DNA of 64,000 bases from Flavihumibacter cheonanensis (GCF_022352215.1 NZ_JAKRWF010000001.1:2033522-2097521); one strand, 5' to 3'. Positions 50,413 through 61,445 are shown, numbered from the stretch's first letter. Program-made: numbers and translations. Notes: a model not told the origin generated them from the letters alone.

Positions 50413-52125
50413 ATGGAAAAAAGATGGAAACTACTGGAAGCTCCCAACAGGGAGGTAAAATCCCTGCAGGAAAAACTGGGCATTCATCCTGCCCTGTGCA
50501 AAATCCTGGTACAAAGAGGTATCCGGACTTTCCAGGATGCCAAATCTTATTTCCGGCCGGAACTCTCCTCGCTCCATGATCCTTTCCTGATGAAGGATAT
50601 GCAAAAAGCAGTAGACCGGATCGTTTCAGCCTTGCAGGCCAGGGAAAAAATAATGGTTTTCGGAGATTATGATGTGGATGGGACTACCGCGGTTGCCTGT
50701 CTTTACCAGTTTCTCCTCGATAATTACGAAACTGATAAAGTTGATTATTATATCCCCCACCGGTATAAAGAAGGTTATGGTGTGTCAAAAAAAGGGATTG
50801 ATATCGCTTTTGAAAATGGTGTTACGCTTATCATATCCCTGGATTGCGGTATTAAATCAGTGGAGCTGATCCGCTATGCGAAAGAAAAAGGAATTGATTT
50901 CATCGTTTGCGATCACCATATGCCGGATGCAGAACTGCCCCCGGCAATTGCCATCCTGAATCCCAAACAAAGCGATTGCCCGTATCCTTACAAAGAATTG
51001 TGTGGTTGCGGCGTAGGTTTCAAACTGATAACAGCACTCTGCAATCACATGCAGATGCCGGATGAATATTATTTGAGGTACCTGGACCTGGTAGTTACCG
51101 CTATCGCTGCAGATATTGTTCCCATAACGGGAGAGAACAGAGTGCTTGCCTACTTCGGATTAAAGCGTGTCAACGAACACCCCTCCCCTGGCATCAAAGC
51201 CCTTATTCAGTTATCCAAACTGGAACACCAGCAACTGACTATCAACAACCTCATATTTGTGATTGCTCCCCGTGTGAATGCAGCGGGAAGAATGGATGAT
51301 GCCAGCATCGCTGTTCAACTCTTTATTGAAAAAGACCCGGTTAAATCAGCCGGCCTGGCCGAACTCCTGCATTCGCATAATGATGATCGTAAGGAAGCAG
51401 ATCTCTCCATAACCGTTGAGGCGCTTGATATGATTGAAAAAGACAGTGAGCAGGCTTCCAGAAAGTCCACTGTCGTATATCAACCACACTGGCACAAAGG
51501 CGTTGTAGGAATTGTTGCGTCCAGGTTGATTGACCGCTATTACCGACCTACCATTGTTCTAACACAAAGTGGAGATATAGTAGCTGGCAGCGCTCGATCT
51601 GTTTCGGGCTTCAATCTGTATGAGGCCATTCATGCCTGCAGAGAACACCTGATAGGATATGGCGGTCATTTTGCGGCTGCTGGAATGACCTTATTGCCCG
51701 AACAAGTACCGGCTTTTCGGGAAAAATTTGAAGCTATCGTTTCAGCTACCATCCTGGAAGAACAATTGGTTCCGGAAATTGTGATCGATGCAGAAGTTCG
51801 ACTTGCAGATCTCAAACCCGCTTTTTATAATATTCTCAGGCAGATGGAGCCCTTCGGTCCGGATAACAGCCGACCCATTTTTATAGCAAGGGCTGTAAAA
51901 GATAATGGCTGGTCCAAAATTGTTAAGGACCAGCACATTAAATTCTGTGTTGTTCAGGATAATATCCTCTTTAATGGTATCGGCTTCGGAATGGCTGATA
52001 AATTTTCTTTGTTACAACATGAGCAGCCAGTCGATATCGTATTCACCCTGGATGAAAATGAATGGAACGGATCCAAACACCTGCAGCTCCGGATTATGGA
52101 TGTCCGGGCTGCAGGGAATGATTAG
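50413..52125 (+). CDS. recJ: Single-stranded-DNA-specific exonuclease RecJ
   Basis: 570 aa, the usual length. 5'-3' exonuclease acting in recombination and repair. DHH phosphoesterase motifs: VFGDYDVDGTTA (near residue 83), SLDCGIKS and CDHHMPD (near 161). The DHHA1 domain carries GGHFAAAGM (near residue 416). The C-terminal OB-fold (about 450-570) completes the enzyme. All the expected catalytic Asp and His residues are present. Immediately downstream of the polyprenyl synthase on the same strand; the stop is 4 nt from the stop of convergent htpG. Confidence 0.96.
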   Translation: MEKRWKLLEAPNREVKSLQEKLGIHPALCKILVQRGIRTFQDAKSYFRPELSSLHDPFLMKDMQKAVDRIVSALQAREKIMVFGDYDVDGTTAVACLYQFLLDNYETDKVDYYIPHRYKEGYGVSKKGIDIAFENGVTLIISLDCGIKSVELIRYAKEKGIDFIVCDHHMPDAELPPAIAILNPKQSDCPYPYKELCGCGVGFKLITALCNHMQMPDEYYLRYLDLVVTAIAADIVPITGENRVLAYFGLKRVNEHPSPGIKALIQLSKLEHQQLTINNLIFVIAPRVNAAGRMDDASIAVQLFIEKDPVKSAGLAELLHSHNDDRKEADLSITVEALDMIEKDSEQASRKSTVVYQPHWHKGVVGIVASRLIDRYYRPTIVLTQSGDIVAGSARSVSGFNLYEAIHACREHLIGYGGHFAAAGMTLLPEQVPAFREKFEAIVSATILEEQLVPEIVIDAEVRLADLKPAFYNILRQMEPFGPDNSRPIFIARAVKDNGWSKIVKDQHIKFCVVQDNILFNGIGFGMADKFSLLQHEQPVDIVFTLDENEWNGSKHLQLRIMDVRAAGND

Positions 52126-52129
52126 AATT

Positions 52130-53947
52130 TTATTGTTTCATCAAATCCACACTTCGCTCAATAAAGGATGTCAGGTTGCTGCCTTTCAACAAGCCCTGTG
52201 AAAGCAGCGCCAGGTCTGCCAGATTCCTTGTTAGCTTTTCCTGTTTCTGTTCATCTCCTACTGAAAGAATTTGTTGGTATATCGGGTGGTTACCATTTAC
52301 AGTTAGTGTTACTTCATCCGGCATGTTGGCGTAGAAGCTTCCCATCGGTCCGCTAATCGAAGACATATCCTTCATCCTGCGCATAAACTCAGGTCGGGTT
52401 GCCAGAACTGGTGCAGTTTCCGGACTCAGTCCTTTCACCTCTACTGTCAGATGTAAACCAGATGGCTGCTGCTCAAATAATTTCTTTAAACGTTCTTCCT
52501 GCTCTTTGCTTAATACCGTTGAACTGTCTTCCTGTTTATCAATCAGGTTATCGGTAATGTCAGCATCTACCCGGGTAAACTGTACATCACTCCATTTCAT
52601 TTCCATCTGATTGATAAAGGCAGCATCCACAATGGTTTCCAGTTTCACAACAAGATACCCCTTATCAGTAGCCGCTTTTATATAGGCATCCTGCTGCACA
52701 GGGTCAGTTGCATATAATATCACCAGTTTCCCCTCTTTATTTTTCTGAAGTGTTGCAGCCGCAGTTTTATATTCCTCAAGCGTATAAAATTTAGACTCAC
52801 GGGCATCCTGCATGATATGAAATTTCTCCGCCTTTTCCAGGAACTTATCATCTGTCATCATACCATATTTCACAAACAATCCCAGGCTCTCCCATTTGGA
52901 TTCAAATTCCGCCCGATCTGTTTTGAAAATTTCCTCAAGCTTGTCGGCTACTTTTTTTGTAATATGGTTGTTGATCTTCTTTACATTGGGATCACCCTGC
53001 AAATAACTCCGGCTAACGTTTAATGGGATATCCGGACTGTCAATCACTCCCTGCAGCAGCATCAGAAATTCCGGTACGATATCTTTAACTTCATCCGTAA
53101 CGAATACCTGGTTACTGTAGAGCTGAATTTTATCTTTCTGAATCTCATAACTCTGCTTGATTTTCGGGAAATAAAGAATTCCGGTGAGGTTAAATGGATA
53201 ATCCACATTCAGATGGATCCAGAATAAGGGAGGCTCATTGAAGGGATACAATTCCTTATAAAAGGACTGATAATCCTCCGTAGTCAATTCAGAAGGCTTC
53301 CTGGTCCAGGCCGGAACCGGATTATTAATCTGTTCCCCTTCAAAGAATATCGGAACAGGCAGGAAACGACAGAATCTTTTTAAAACAGTTTTAATCCTGT
53401 CTGCTTCCAGAAATTCCTGGCTTTCTTCATTGATGTGTAAAATGATGTCTGTACCTCTTGCCTCTTTTGCAGCTTCTTCCAGTTGATACTCCGGACTTCC
53501 ATCACACTCCCATCGAACCGCCGGAGCCTCTTTAAAACTTTTCGTGAGGATTTCGACTTTGTCACTTACCATGAAGGAGGAGTAAAAGCCAAGCCCAAAA
53601 TGCCCGATGATATTGTTTTCATTCTGGCCCTTGTATTTATTCAAAAACTCTTCGGCACCGGAAAATGCCACCTGGTTGATGTATTTATCCACTTCCTCGG
53701 CAGTCATACCTACCCCCTTGTCAGAAATGGTTAGGGACCTTGCATCCTTATCAATTGCCACTGAAACAGACAGATCGCCCAATTCCCCCTTGGCTTCCCC
53801 AATAGACGACAAAGTCTTTAATTTCTGGGTGGCATCCACTGCGTTACTGATCAACTCCCGCAAAAAAATATCATGTTCACTATATAAAAACTTCTTGATA
53901 ATGGGGAAAATGTTCTCCGTTTGTACCCTGATATTACCTTTTTGCAT
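52130..53947 (-). CDS. htpG: Molecular chaperone HtpG (Hsp90 family)
   Basis: 605 aa. ATP-binding N-terminal domain: FLRELISNAVDATQKLKTL, ISDKGVGMTAEEVDKYINQVAFSGAEEF, and GHFGLGFYSSFMV. Middle domain has the Arg of the catalytic loop and PLFWIHLNVDYPFNLTGILYFP; the C-terminal dimerisation domain starts near 475. Homodimeric, cytoplasmic ATP-dependent chaperone, stress-induced in many bacteria. No CIRCE or clear heat-shock element was seen upstream. Divergent from tamB. Confidence 0.95.
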   Translation of the reverse strand: MQKGNIRVQTENIFPIIKKFLYSEHDIFLRELISNAVDATQKLKTLSSIGEAKGELGDLSVSVAIDKDARSLTISDKGVGMTAEEVDKYINQVAFSGAEEFLNKYKGQNENNIIGHFGLGFYSSFMVSDKVEILTKSFKEAPAVRWECDGSPEYQLEEAAKEARGTDIILHINEESQEFLEADRIKTVLKRFCRFLPVPIFFEGEQINNPVPAWTRKPSELTTEDYQSFYKELYPFNEPPLFWIHLNVDYPFNLTGILYFPKIKQSYEIQKDKIQLYSNQVFVTDEVKDIVPEFLMLLQGVIDSPDIPLNVSRSYLQGDPNVKKINNHITKKVADKLEEIFKTDRAEFESKWESLGLFVKYGMMTDDKFLEKAEKFHIMQDARESKFYTLEEYKTAAATLQKNKEGKLVILYATDPVQQDAYIKAATDKGYLVVKLETIVDAAFINQMEMKWSDVQFTRVDADITDNLIDKQEDSSTVLSKEQEERLKKLFEQQPSGLHLTVEVKGLSPETAPVLATRPEFMRRMKDMSSISGPMGSFYANMPDEVTLTVNGNHPIYQQILSVGDEQKQEKLTRNLADLALLSQGLLKGSNLTSFIERSVDLMKQ

Positions 53948-54116
53948 ATTGATTATTTACATTGGTTTCAGGAAGCCCCTGCTCAAATCGGGTGCCATGG
54001 CGCTATTTAGCACCAGAATCAGCAAATTTGGCAGAATTGCTGTACTACCTGTCAGCCTGAAGGCCTTTTCTAAGTAGCTTCGGTATGGTTTTTTAAGTAC
54101 AACCAGGCAGAACCCA

Positions 54117-57100
54117 TTGAAAGTGATTCGACTTTATCCCAAACGCAGCCCACGCTGGCTTCGCATTCTTATGCGGGTCCTTTTGGCGTTGCTGTTATTG
54201 GTTTTATCACTGCTGCTTTTTATTCAGTCAGATTGGGGCCAGCAGTTCCTGACCCGGAAAGCCAAATCAATCCTGGAAGATCAATTTCAGACCCGGGTGG
54301 AGCTTCAACGATTACGGCTCGACGGATTTAACCGGGTGTCTGTAGAAGGCCTGACCGTATTTGATCAGGAAAACAAATTGCTTTTACACAGCGGCGACCT
54401 CTCCGTCCATTTTGCACTGCTCCCGCTTTTTTCAAATACGGTAGTAGTTCATGAATTGAAATGGAAAGAGCTTACTGCCAGGGTTTATACAGGCAGCAAT
54501 AATCAACTCAATTACCAATTTTTGTTGGACGGATTTCAGCCTGCCGGAAAGGATACCACCCAGGAAGAACAAACGACTGGCAAGGCCTGGAAAATTTCCC
54601 TGGGAAGGATAGAATTCAACAATATCAGGCTCCAGTATGATGATCAAACTTCAGGAATGCAATCAGCTCTTGTTTTGAAAAACCTGAGCTGGCGATTTAA
54701 AGAAACGGATGTTGCAGGTGGGAGCTATGATTTCAATGATTTACGCATCACCGGGTTGAATGGCTTTTATACACAAGAGTACCGGAGAAAAGATCCGGTT
54801 GAAAAACCTGATGATTCAATTGCAAACAATACCCTTTCATTATTGATAAAGGGGAAACTTATTCAACTGGATGACATCTGTTTTGCCTACCGGGATGAAG
54901 GCAGTGGCATCCATACCGGCTGGCAACTGGAGCAGGGCAGGATCGAGTTGTTGAATGCAAATGTGGGAGCTAATAAATACCTCTCTGGAAATATTATACT
55001 GAAATCACCCAAAGGATATCTCATCCGGCAAAAAGGGCTTGAGACTTTGGAGGAAATAACTGAAGAATCCCAGCCCCTGGTAGTAAATCTGCAATCTATT
55101 GATCTGAACGGTGGTGCATTTGGCATGCAAAATCTGGTAGAGAAAAGAAGTCCCTACTCCTACTCCATCGATTTCAATTACCTCGGACTTTCTGATATAC
55201 AAACCACTATAACCAGCATCAACTGGAAAGGGAATAAATTAACAGCTGAACTTGACAAATTATCAGCAAAAGAAAGATCTGGTTTCAGGCTTAAGCAGGC
55301 TTCCGGAAAAATTGCCTACGAAAACCAACGGCTATCCCTAAGTGATTATTCCATCAAAACTGCCACGAGCCAGTTATCCAATTCCATTGAACTCTATTTC
55401 CCTTCCAACCAACAAGGGGAAATTATAACAGACCAAATCGGTATTCAGGCACAACTTGCTGCGTCCAGGCTTTCACTCAAAGAAGTATTGTTCTTTGTTC
55501 CGGAACTGAAACAGGATACTAATTTTAGAAAGTGGTGGGATAAGGAACTACGGCTCAACGGCCAGGTATCCGGTAATTTATCTGCACTCCGTCTTCAGGC
55601 TTTTCATTTGCAGGATAATGCGGGCAACGATATTCATCTTACCGGGATAGTTCGCTCACTTACTGTTCCGGATAAATTTGGTGCAGAACTCTCGAGTCTT
55701 TCGATTGAGACCGGAAAATCAGCTATCAGTTCCTGGATCTCTGAAAGCCTGCTTCCTCCTAACCTTGAATTACCGGATCGAATTGATTTGCGCGGAAGGC
55801 TTTCAGGAAACATGAATAATGCGAATGCTGCCCTTACACTGAATTCAAGTTTTGGGTTGATTCGATTTCAGGGTCAGGTAAACGGGATCAAAAACAGATC
55901 CACTGCCCGCTATGAGCTGGATCTTCAGGAACTCAATATGAATGTTGGCCAATGGATTCGGGATACAACACTTGGGTTGATTGTAGCATCCGGAAAAGTT
56001 AAGGGCCAGGGATTTGATCCGGAAACCATGAACAGTGAAGCTGCTGTCCGGATTCAGGAAGCAACTATTAAAGGGTACAACTACCAACAGATTGATATAA
56101 CCGGCAGTTTGAATCAACAACAGTATACCGCTTTTATAAACAGCCTGGATACGAATCTGCAAACCCAGGTTGAACTGGCTGGAGTGCTCACCGATGGATA
56201 TCCTTCCCTGAATGGCAAACTAACTATTAATCGCGCCGATTTACAGGCAGTTGGATTAAGTACTAGTCCGTTTATTGTGAAGGGCGAGATCGATCTGGAT
56301 TTGAAAGACACAAGACCCCGCAAGTTGGATGGAACTGTATTTGTTCATCATGTTCAATATGCGAATGAACAGGATCTGATACAGCTTGACAGCCTTGCCA
56401 TCCTTGCCCGTGCAGCGTTGGATAGTCAGCATATAAAAGTGGAAGGCCCAATTGGATATATAACCCTGGATGGGAACTATGACTATACACAACTTGCCGC
56501 TGCTGTCAGCAATATCATCGAAAGACAGTTAAATCCAGCTGACAGTTTAATTATAGCAAAAACCGATTCCATTGCATCCCAATCCGCCCGACTTGCTGCA
56601 TCGCTGATCCTGCCCCGCTCTATGGAAAAGTTCCTGCCTGACCTGCAAATCAGGCAACCCTTGACGCTGGAAGGTAGTATAAACACAGATAGCAGCTTGC
56701 TTTATCTGGAAGCTGCCCATCCGCAATTCAGGTATACCACAGCGATTGTTGATAGTTTCAGGCTGAAATTACTTTTTGATGAGGATACAATTAATACCTC
56801 CATCCAGGTTGCACAAATAGAACATCCTGCTTTTCCGGTCTATAACATGGCCGTAACAGCAAAAGGGCAACCCGGAAACATCAACTGGTTATTGGCAGTA
56901 GATGATGCCGAAAAAAAGCCATCCTATCGGGTTGGTGGAAATTGGCAGGGGCCATCGCTGAGTAACTGGAATCTTGGTTTGGATTCGGAAATAATATTAA
57001 ACAAAGAGAGATTTACAACAGTTGCTGACTCAGCCATCGTTTTCAGGAAAGGGGAATTATGGGACGCAGCATTTGAAATCCGGTCAGACAGTCAATCGGT

Positions 57101-59132
57101 TAAGCTGGATCACATCCGCCTGGACAGTTTTAAAAACACAGCTTATCAGTTATTGATCAAGGATTTTGAAGCGCGAACGATCAGTGCTTTCATCTCCAAA
57201 GACACAACACTGGCTGAGGGAACGATAAATGCCAGATTACGATTAAATCAAACTGTTACAGATTCCTCCATCACCGGAACTGTATCAGTGGATAGTCTTC
57301 GGCTGTTCGGAAAACCCGTTGGTAACGTAGTTACTGAGTTAACAAAAGAAGGTGCCAGCATAGGCGTACTTGCCACCTTGGAAGGATATGGAAACAAGGT
57401 AAAAATGGAAGGTAGTTATGCTGATCGTATTAATGCTACCATTAGATTTGATAGTTTACAATTGGCAAGTGCAGAACCATTCACTGCTGGTGCAACCACC
57501 AATATGAGTGGTGCCATTACAGGCAATCTGGATATTAGTGGTGAACTCACCAATCCGGATATCAATGGATCACTGGTGTTTCACAAAGGAAAATTACGCG
57601 TTTCTTACCTTAATAATCCCTTAGAGATGGATCAACAGGAGCTGCGATTTACCAACCGTAAACTTTTATTGAACCAATTCACACTTACCGATACAACAGG
57701 AGGGAAAGCGATAATGGATGGTACCGTCCGATTGGAAAACCTGCTCAATCCAGGCTTTGACCTGGGAGTAGATGCCCGAAATTTTTTGGTATTGGGGCCA
57801 AAAAATTCAGAGGAGCAAATGATATGGGGACCTGCCAGAATCAACAGTACCATTGCTATCAAAGGTGATCTGTCACTACCCAAAGTTGACATGCAATTGA
57901 AACTGGTAGATAAATCTGCGATCGGATTTGTTGTGCCGGATGAGGAACCTGGTATTGCCAACCGGGAAGGTGTTATCGAATTTGTAAACCGTCAAAATCC
58001 GCCTGATTCAACATTGCTTATCCAAACCGTAAAGAAAAAAAGTCCGGCCACTCAATTTAGCGGGATTGAGTTTTCAGGAGATATAGAATTGACGCCAGCA
58101 TCCACGCTCACTATTGTAATAGATCCTTACAATGGAGATTTTCTAGAGGTAAAAGGGAGTGCCAGTTTGAATGTAAAGATTGAACAGGGAAATCGAATAG
58201 GCATTACCGGTGTATATGAAATTGAAAGTGGCAAATATGAAATGTCACTCAACCAGTTAATCAAACGTAGTTTTGGCATTGAAAAAGGAAGTACTATAAC
58301 CTGGAATGGTGATCCGCTTGAAGCTGCAGTCAATATTCGTGCAAAATACCAGGTAGATGCCCCAGCAATAGATCTGATCCGGGACCAAAGCAGTGGGTCC
58401 AGGACAGAACTGACAAGACTCAGACAAAAAGTGCCAGTGGATGTTTACATGAATATTAGAGATGAGCTGATGCAACCGGATATCAGTTTTGAGCTGGATA
58501 TGCCGGAAAAAGACCGAAACTTCTTTAACGGTGCCGTATATACGCGACTTAAACAGATCAACAACAACGAATCTGAACTTACCAAGCAGGTGATGGCATT
58601 GCTGGTATTACAAACTTTCCTATCGGAAAACCCTCTTGAAAGTCTGGAGAACAGAAGTGGCGGAGGTATCGGCCTGGCAGCGAAACAGAGCGTAAGTAAG
58701 ATTCTTTCGCAGCAACTGAATACATTGGCCGGATCCCTTATTAGTGGAATCGATTTGAATTTTGATCTGGAAACCAGGGAGGATTATATGAGTGGAAGTC
58801 GCCAGGAATCCACTGTACTGAGTGTAGGAGCCAGCAAATCGCTGTTCAATAATCGGTTAACCGTATCCGTTGGTTCAAATATAGGCTTGTTGGGAAATGC
58901 ACCCACGAATGGTGCACAACTAATTGGGGATGTACTGATCGAATACAAGTTAAGCAGAGATGGCCGATATCGGATCAGAGCATACCAGCGAAATCAGACA
59001 GATGCCATATTACTTGGACAGATCATTGAAACAGGAGTATCGTTTATACTGGTCATGGACTTCGATCATTTCAGACAGATATTTGAAAAAGCAAAAAAGC
59101 AGCAGGAGAATGCACGCAATTCAGAAAAATAA
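54117..59132 (+). CDS. tamB: Translocation/assembly module TamB
   Basis: 1671 aa. One N-terminal transmembrane helix (about 19-37), then a very long beta-rich domain with AsmA-like repeats and a C-terminal DUF490/TamB domain (about 1240-1640), with characteristic GITGVYEIESGKYEMSLNQL and FDLETREDYMSGSRQESTVLSVGASKSLFNN segments near the end. TamB spans the periplasm as a lipid/OMP-transfer bridge. The start codon is unusual: no ATG lies between the preceding stop (54075) and residue 19, so TTG at 54117 (MKVIRLYPKRS) or GTG at 54123 is used. Its end overlaps the tamL start by 23 nt. Confidence 0.93.
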   Translation: MKVIRLYPKRSPRWLRILMRVLLALLLLVLSLLLFIQSDWGQQFLTRKAKSILEDQFQTRVELQRLRLDGFNRVSVEGLTVFDQENKLLLHSGDLSVHFALLPLFSNTVVVHELKWKELTARVYTGSNNQLNYQFLLDGFQPAGKDTTQEEQTTGKAWKISLGRIEFNNIRLQYDDQTSGMQSALVLKNLSWRFKETDVAGGSYDFNDLRITGLNGFYTQEYRRKDPVEKPDDSIANNTLSLLIKGKLIQLDDICFAYRDEGSGIHTGWQLEQGRIELLNANVGANKYLSGNIILKSPKGYLIRQKGLETLEEITEESQPLVVNLQSIDLNGGAFGMQNLVEKRSPYSYSIDFNYLGLSDIQTTITSINWKGNKLTAELDKLSAKERSGFRLKQASGKIAYENQRLSLSDYSIKTATSQLSNSIELYFPSNQQGEIITDQIGIQAQLAASRLSLKEVLFFVPELKQDTNFRKWWDKELRLNGQVSGNLSALRLQAFHLQDNAGNDIHLTGIVRSLTVPDKFGAELSSLSIETGKSAISSWISESLLPPNLELPDRIDLRGRLSGNMNNANAALTLNSSFGLIRFQGQVNGIKNRSTARYELDLQELNMNVGQWIRDTTLGLIVASGKVKGQGFDPETMNSEAAVRIQEATIKGYNYQQIDITGSLNQQQYTAFINSLDTNLQTQVELAGVLTDGYPSLNGKLTINRADLQAVGLSTSPFIVKGEIDLDLKDTRPRKLDGTVFVHHVQYANEQDLIQLDSLAILARAALDSQHIKVEGPIGYITLDGNYDYTQLAAAVSNIIERQLNPADSLIIAKTDSIASQSARLAASLILPRSMEKFLPDLQIRQPLTLEGSINTDSSLLYLEAAHPQFRYTTAIVDSFRLKLLFDEDTINTSIQVAQIEHPAFPVYNMAVTAKGQPGNINWLLAVDDAEKKPSYRVGGNWQGPSLSNWNLGLDSEIILNKERFTTVADSAIVFRKGELWDAAFEIRSDSQSVKLDHIRLDSFKNTAYQLLIKDFEARTISAFISKDTTLAEGTINARLRLNQTVTDSSITGTVSVDSLRLFGKPVGNVVTELTKEGASIGVLATLEGYGNKVKMEGSYADRINATIRFDSLQLASAEPFTAGATTNMSGAITGNLDISGELTNPDINGSLVFHKGKLRVSYLNNPLEMDQQELRFTNRKLLLNQFTLTDTTGGKAIMDGTVRLENLLNPGFDLGVDARNFLVLGPKNSEEQMIWGPARINSTIAIKGDLSLPKVDMQLKLVDKSAIGFVVPDEEPGIANREGVIEFVNRQNPPDSTLLIQTVKKKSPATQFSGIEFSGDIELTPASTLTIVIDPYNGDFLEVKGSASLNVKIEQGNRIGITGVYEIESGKYEMSLNQLIKRSFGIEKGSTITWNGDPLEAAVNIRAKYQVDAPAIDLIRDQSSGSRTELTRLRQKVPVDVYMNIRDELMQPDISFELDMPEKDRNFFNGAVYTRLKQINNNESELTKQVMALLVLQTFLSENPLESLENRSGGGIGLAAKQSVSKILSQQLNTLAGSLISGIDLNFDLETREDYMSGSRQESTVLSVGASKSLFNNRLTVSVGSNIGLLGNAPTNGAQLIGDVLIEYKLSRDGRYRIRAYQRNQTDAILLGQIIETGVSFILVMDFDHFRQIFEKAKKQQENARNSEK

Positions 59133-61395
59133 ATGGATCATCTGGCTGCTCCTGTGCTTTTGGTTTTCAACAGGATGCAGTACAACCCGTACCGTGCCGG
59201 AAGGTGACCGGCTCTATCTTGGTGCGGAAGTTACGTGGGAGGAAAAAAAACCTGGTCGGCATAAGGAGTTGGGAGAGGCGTTGGTTGCCTTAAGCCGGCC
59301 AAGTCCAAATCGCAAATTTTTGGGAATGCCGGTTCGGTTATGGCTGTATAATTTGGGGAATAAGCCGACCGGGAAAGGGCTCAACCACTTATTAAGAAAT
59401 AAATGGGGGGAAGCTCCGGTACTGTTAAGTAAAGCGAAGCCCTCCTATTCTGCTGATGTATTGACAAGTCATATGGAAGACCTTGGCTTTTTGCAGGCAT
59501 CCACCGGTTATGAAACCAAACCAATCGGTAAAAAGAAAGCAAAAATCGAGTATGCCGTTACTGCCGGCACTAGGTACAGAATAAGGGAAGTAAAAATGGA
59601 ACTGGATAGTTCAAGGCTCGGAAAGCAGATACAAAGAAGTACTGATAATAGCAGATTAATTCCAGGGCGGTTTTACAATTTGGAGCAAATCAAGAATGAA
59701 AGGGAAAGAATCGGCAATTATGTTCGCCAGCGGGGGTTTTATTATTTCAATCCGGATCATCTCCTGGTAGAGGTTGACAGCAATTACAACGGTGAAGTAG
59801 TATTGTATGTCAGGTTGAAGGATTCTATTCCGGCAAATGTGAAATCTGCCTATCGGATGGGAAGCATCACACTCTTTCCAACTTATAATCTATCGGAAGA
59901 CAGCCTGGTTCGAAATAAAGAAGCAGAAGACCTTGGTCCCTACCGGGTTAAAGATATTCACAACCTGTTTCTTCCAAAAATATTCAGCCGGTATGTGTTA
60001 TTGAAAGAGGATAGTCTTTACCGGTTCCGGGCCCATGAACGAACACTTGAACGATTGATGAGCCTTGGTACTTATAAATTTGTAAAAACAGAAATGGAGG
60101 TTGCAGACAGCAATCGGCTGAATGCCCGCTTTTTCATGACACCTACTCCAAGAAGAAGTTTGCAGGTTGAATTGAACGGTAATAGTAAGTCCAACAACTT
60201 TGTAGGTTCACAGATCACGATTACATCCCTGAACAGAAACTGGCTGAAAAGAGCCAACCGGCTGGAAGTAAAACTTGCAGGAGGGTTTGAATGGCAGGTT
60301 GGAGGTAACCGGGTGGATCAGGCAAATACCAGGGGATATAGCTTAACAGGTGAAGTTGCATTTAATCTTCCCGGAATAATCGTTCCCTTTTGGAAGATCC
60401 AGACCAGTAATGCTTTTATTCCGCGAACCAGGTTAAGCGCCGGCTATGAATTGCTGAGCAGGCCCGGGTTATACAACCTGAATTCCTTCACGATTCAGCA
60501 GGCTTACCAATGGAAAACAGGGCTATTGACGGATCATTTGCTAGTACCGGTGTCGATTTCCTATGTTTTGCCTTCCAGGATATCACCCGAGTTTCAGGAA
60601 ATACTGGACAATGATCCAGCATTGAGACAGTCAATAGATAAGCAGTTTATAATCGGAAGTAATTATACCATCACTTACAATAACGTCAACAAAAAAAGGA
60701 TTCATAGTCTGTTTTTGCAGGGCAATCTGGATGTTGCGGGAAATTTACTCGGACTAATCATTCCGGCAAATAGCCAGGGGCAAAAAAACATCGGCTATCA
60801 GCCATTTGCACAATATTCGCGTGTAACCGGAGAGATCCGGCATTATTGGAAACTGGGAAAAGAGAGTCAATGGGTAAACCGATTGCTGGCTGGGGCTGGT
60901 TTTTCTTATGGAAATAACACTACACTCCCTTTTGTGAAGCAGTATATGACCGGAGGTAGTAATAGTTTAAGGGCTTTTCGGGCCAGGACTCTGGGACCGG
61001 GGTCTTATCGTTCCGAGACAAGTACCTTTGCAGCCAGTGAGGCAGGTGATATCAAGCTGGAATTCAATACAGAGTGGCGTTTCAAATTATTCAGTGTGCT
61101 AAAGGGAGCGATATTTGCGGATGCGGGCAATATCTGGCTGCAGCGGGAGAATCCTGAGAAGCCAGGTGCAGCCTGGTCCGGAAGCAGGTTTATGAAAGAT
61201 GTGGCAGTAGGGGCCGGAGTTGGCCTTCGGATTGACGCTTCCATCCTGGTAATAAGGGCAGACCTTGCGATTCCGCTCCGGAAACCCTGGCTTCCGGATG
61301 GGGAAAAATGGGTGCTTAACCAGGTTGAATTAGGTAACCCTGCCTGGAGGCGGGAAAATATGATCCTGAACATAGCCATAGGTTATCCATTCTAG
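59110..61395 (+). CDS. tamL: Translocation and assembly module lipoprotein TamL (TamA-like BamA-family)
   Basis: 761 aa from the ATG at 59110; a longer frame to 58960 lies inside tamB. Lipoprotein signal with Cys near residue 21 (WFSTGCSTTR), then POTRA-like domains (about 65-330) and a 16-strand barrel of the BamA/TamA type to the C-terminus (ending YPF). Barrel motifs include KQYMTGGSNSLRAFRARTLGPGSY and GAIFADAGNIW. The lipid anchor replaces TamA's ordinary signal peptide in Bacteroidetes. Overlaps tamB, the partner that spans the periplasm. Confidence 0.93.
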   Translation: MHAIQKNKWIIWLLLCFWFSTGCSTTRTVPEGDRLYLGAEVTWEEKKPGRHKELGEALVALSRPSPNRKFLGMPVRLWLYNLGNKPTGKGLNHLLRNKWGEAPVLLSKAKPSYSADVLTSHMEDLGFLQASTGYETKPIGKKKAKIEYAVTAGTRYRIREVKMELDSSRLGKQIQRSTDNSRLIPGRFYNLEQIKNERERIGNYVRQRGFYYFNPDHLLVEVDSNYNGEVVLYVRLKDSIPANVKSAYRMGSITLFPTYNLSEDSLVRNKEAEDLGPYRVKDIHNLFLPKIFSRYVLLKEDSLYRFRAHERTLERLMSLGTYKFVKTEMEVADSNRLNARFFMTPTPRRSLQVELNGNSKSNNFVGSQITITSLNRNWLKRANRLEVKLAGGFEWQVGGNRVDQANTRGYSLTGEVAFNLPGIIVPFWKIQTSNAFIPRTRLSAGYELLSRPGLYNLNSFTIQQAYQWKTGLLTDHLLVPVSISYVLPSRISPEFQEILDNDPALRQSIDKQFIIGSNYTITYNNVNKKRIHSLFLQGNLDVAGNLLGLIIPANSQGQKNIGYQPFAQYSRVTGEIRHYWKLGKESQWVNRLLAGAGFSYGNNTTLPFVKQYMTGGSNSLRAFRARTLGPGSYRSETSTFAASEAGDIKLEFNTEWRFKLFSVLKGAIFADAGNIWLQRENPEKPGAAWSGSRFMKDVAVGAGVGLRIDASILVIRADLAIPLRKPWLPDGEKWVLNQVELGNPAWRRENMILNIAIGYPF

Positions 61396-61437
61396 TAAAA
61401 AGACCAGTCTATTTATGGTCATATGACAGAAAGCTCT

Positions 61438-61445
61438 TACCTTTG
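61438..61445 (+). promoter_or_regulatory. -7 box upstream of rpsF
   Basis: TACCTTTG matches TAnnTTTG exactly, 38 nt before the ATG of rpsF. It is the probable start of the rpsF-rpsR-rplI operon. Confidence 0.6.

Noticed and set aside
53996..54076. 26-codon ORF between htpG and tamB
   Set aside because: No conserved features, no ribosome site and in a promoter region; coding status not supported.
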